In this document: positions 6,828 to 6,832 of the stretch, one piece after another
Numbering within the stretch: the stretch's first letter is position 1
Layout: each line of letters opens with the position of its first letter
DNA from: an uncultured Clostridia bacterium
GTDB lineage: Bacteria; Bacillota; Clostridia; Oscillospirales; Ruminococcaceae
Reading direction: 5' to 3'
NCBI GenBank assembly: GCA_946563605.1
Contig: CAMNVW010000073.1
Span: 1-6,832, forward strand
DNA length: 6,832 bases
Program-made: the position numbers and the translations under genes
Notes under the pieces: model-generated
The model's database searches: none
Seen by the model: the letters and a program-made list of their open reading frames with translations, nothing else
Told to the model about the DNA's origin: nothing

Positions 6828-6832
6828 CAAAA

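Overview
The window looks like ordinary chromosomal DNA from an anaerobic, low-to-mid GC Firmicute, most likely class Clostridia. The signs are strong AGGAGG-type ribosome binding sites, U-tailed intrinsic terminators, a PhoB-type regulator opening with a clostridial-looking CVEDD N-terminus, and an iron-type butanol-dehydrogenase-like alcohol dehydrogenase. I cannot place it below class from sequence alone. All genes lie on the + strand.

Region 1 (1-2832) is the 3' part of a phosphate-specific transport operon. It holds a PstC permease cut by the left edge, PstA permease, PstB ATPase and the regulator PhoU. The genes are tightly packed (1-nt gap, 4-nt ATGA overlap, 1-nt TAATG overlap), so they are almost certainly co-transcribed and probably translationally coupled. 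The substrate-binding protein PstS is not in view and is expected to the left.

Region 2 (2833-3050) is a 218-nt spacer. It holds a weak hairpin with a competing alternative fold, a good candidate promoter with an extended -10, and a possible leader stem. It separates phoU from a two-component pair.

Region 3 (3051-5424) is a PhoB/PhoP-type response regulator and a PhoR-type membrane histidine kinase. They overlap by 4 nt (GTGA) and are followed by a clear intrinsic terminator. Together regions 1-3 make a standard phosphate module: PstSCAB imports phosphate, PhoU links transporter state to the kinase, and PhoR/PhoB controls the regulon.

Region 4 (5425-6832) is a separate transcription unit with its own AT-rich promoter region, one iron-containing alcohol dehydrogenase and a probable 3' terminator. 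Nothing shows a functional tie to phosphate, apart from a short sequence (TTTTGGAAA) that recurs in both intergenic regions.

I see no mobile elements, CRISPR array, tRNA or rRNA genes, broken genes or unknown protein families. The points worth a second look are all intergenic or concern the kinase's sensor architecture. I found no evidence of a previously undescribed system.
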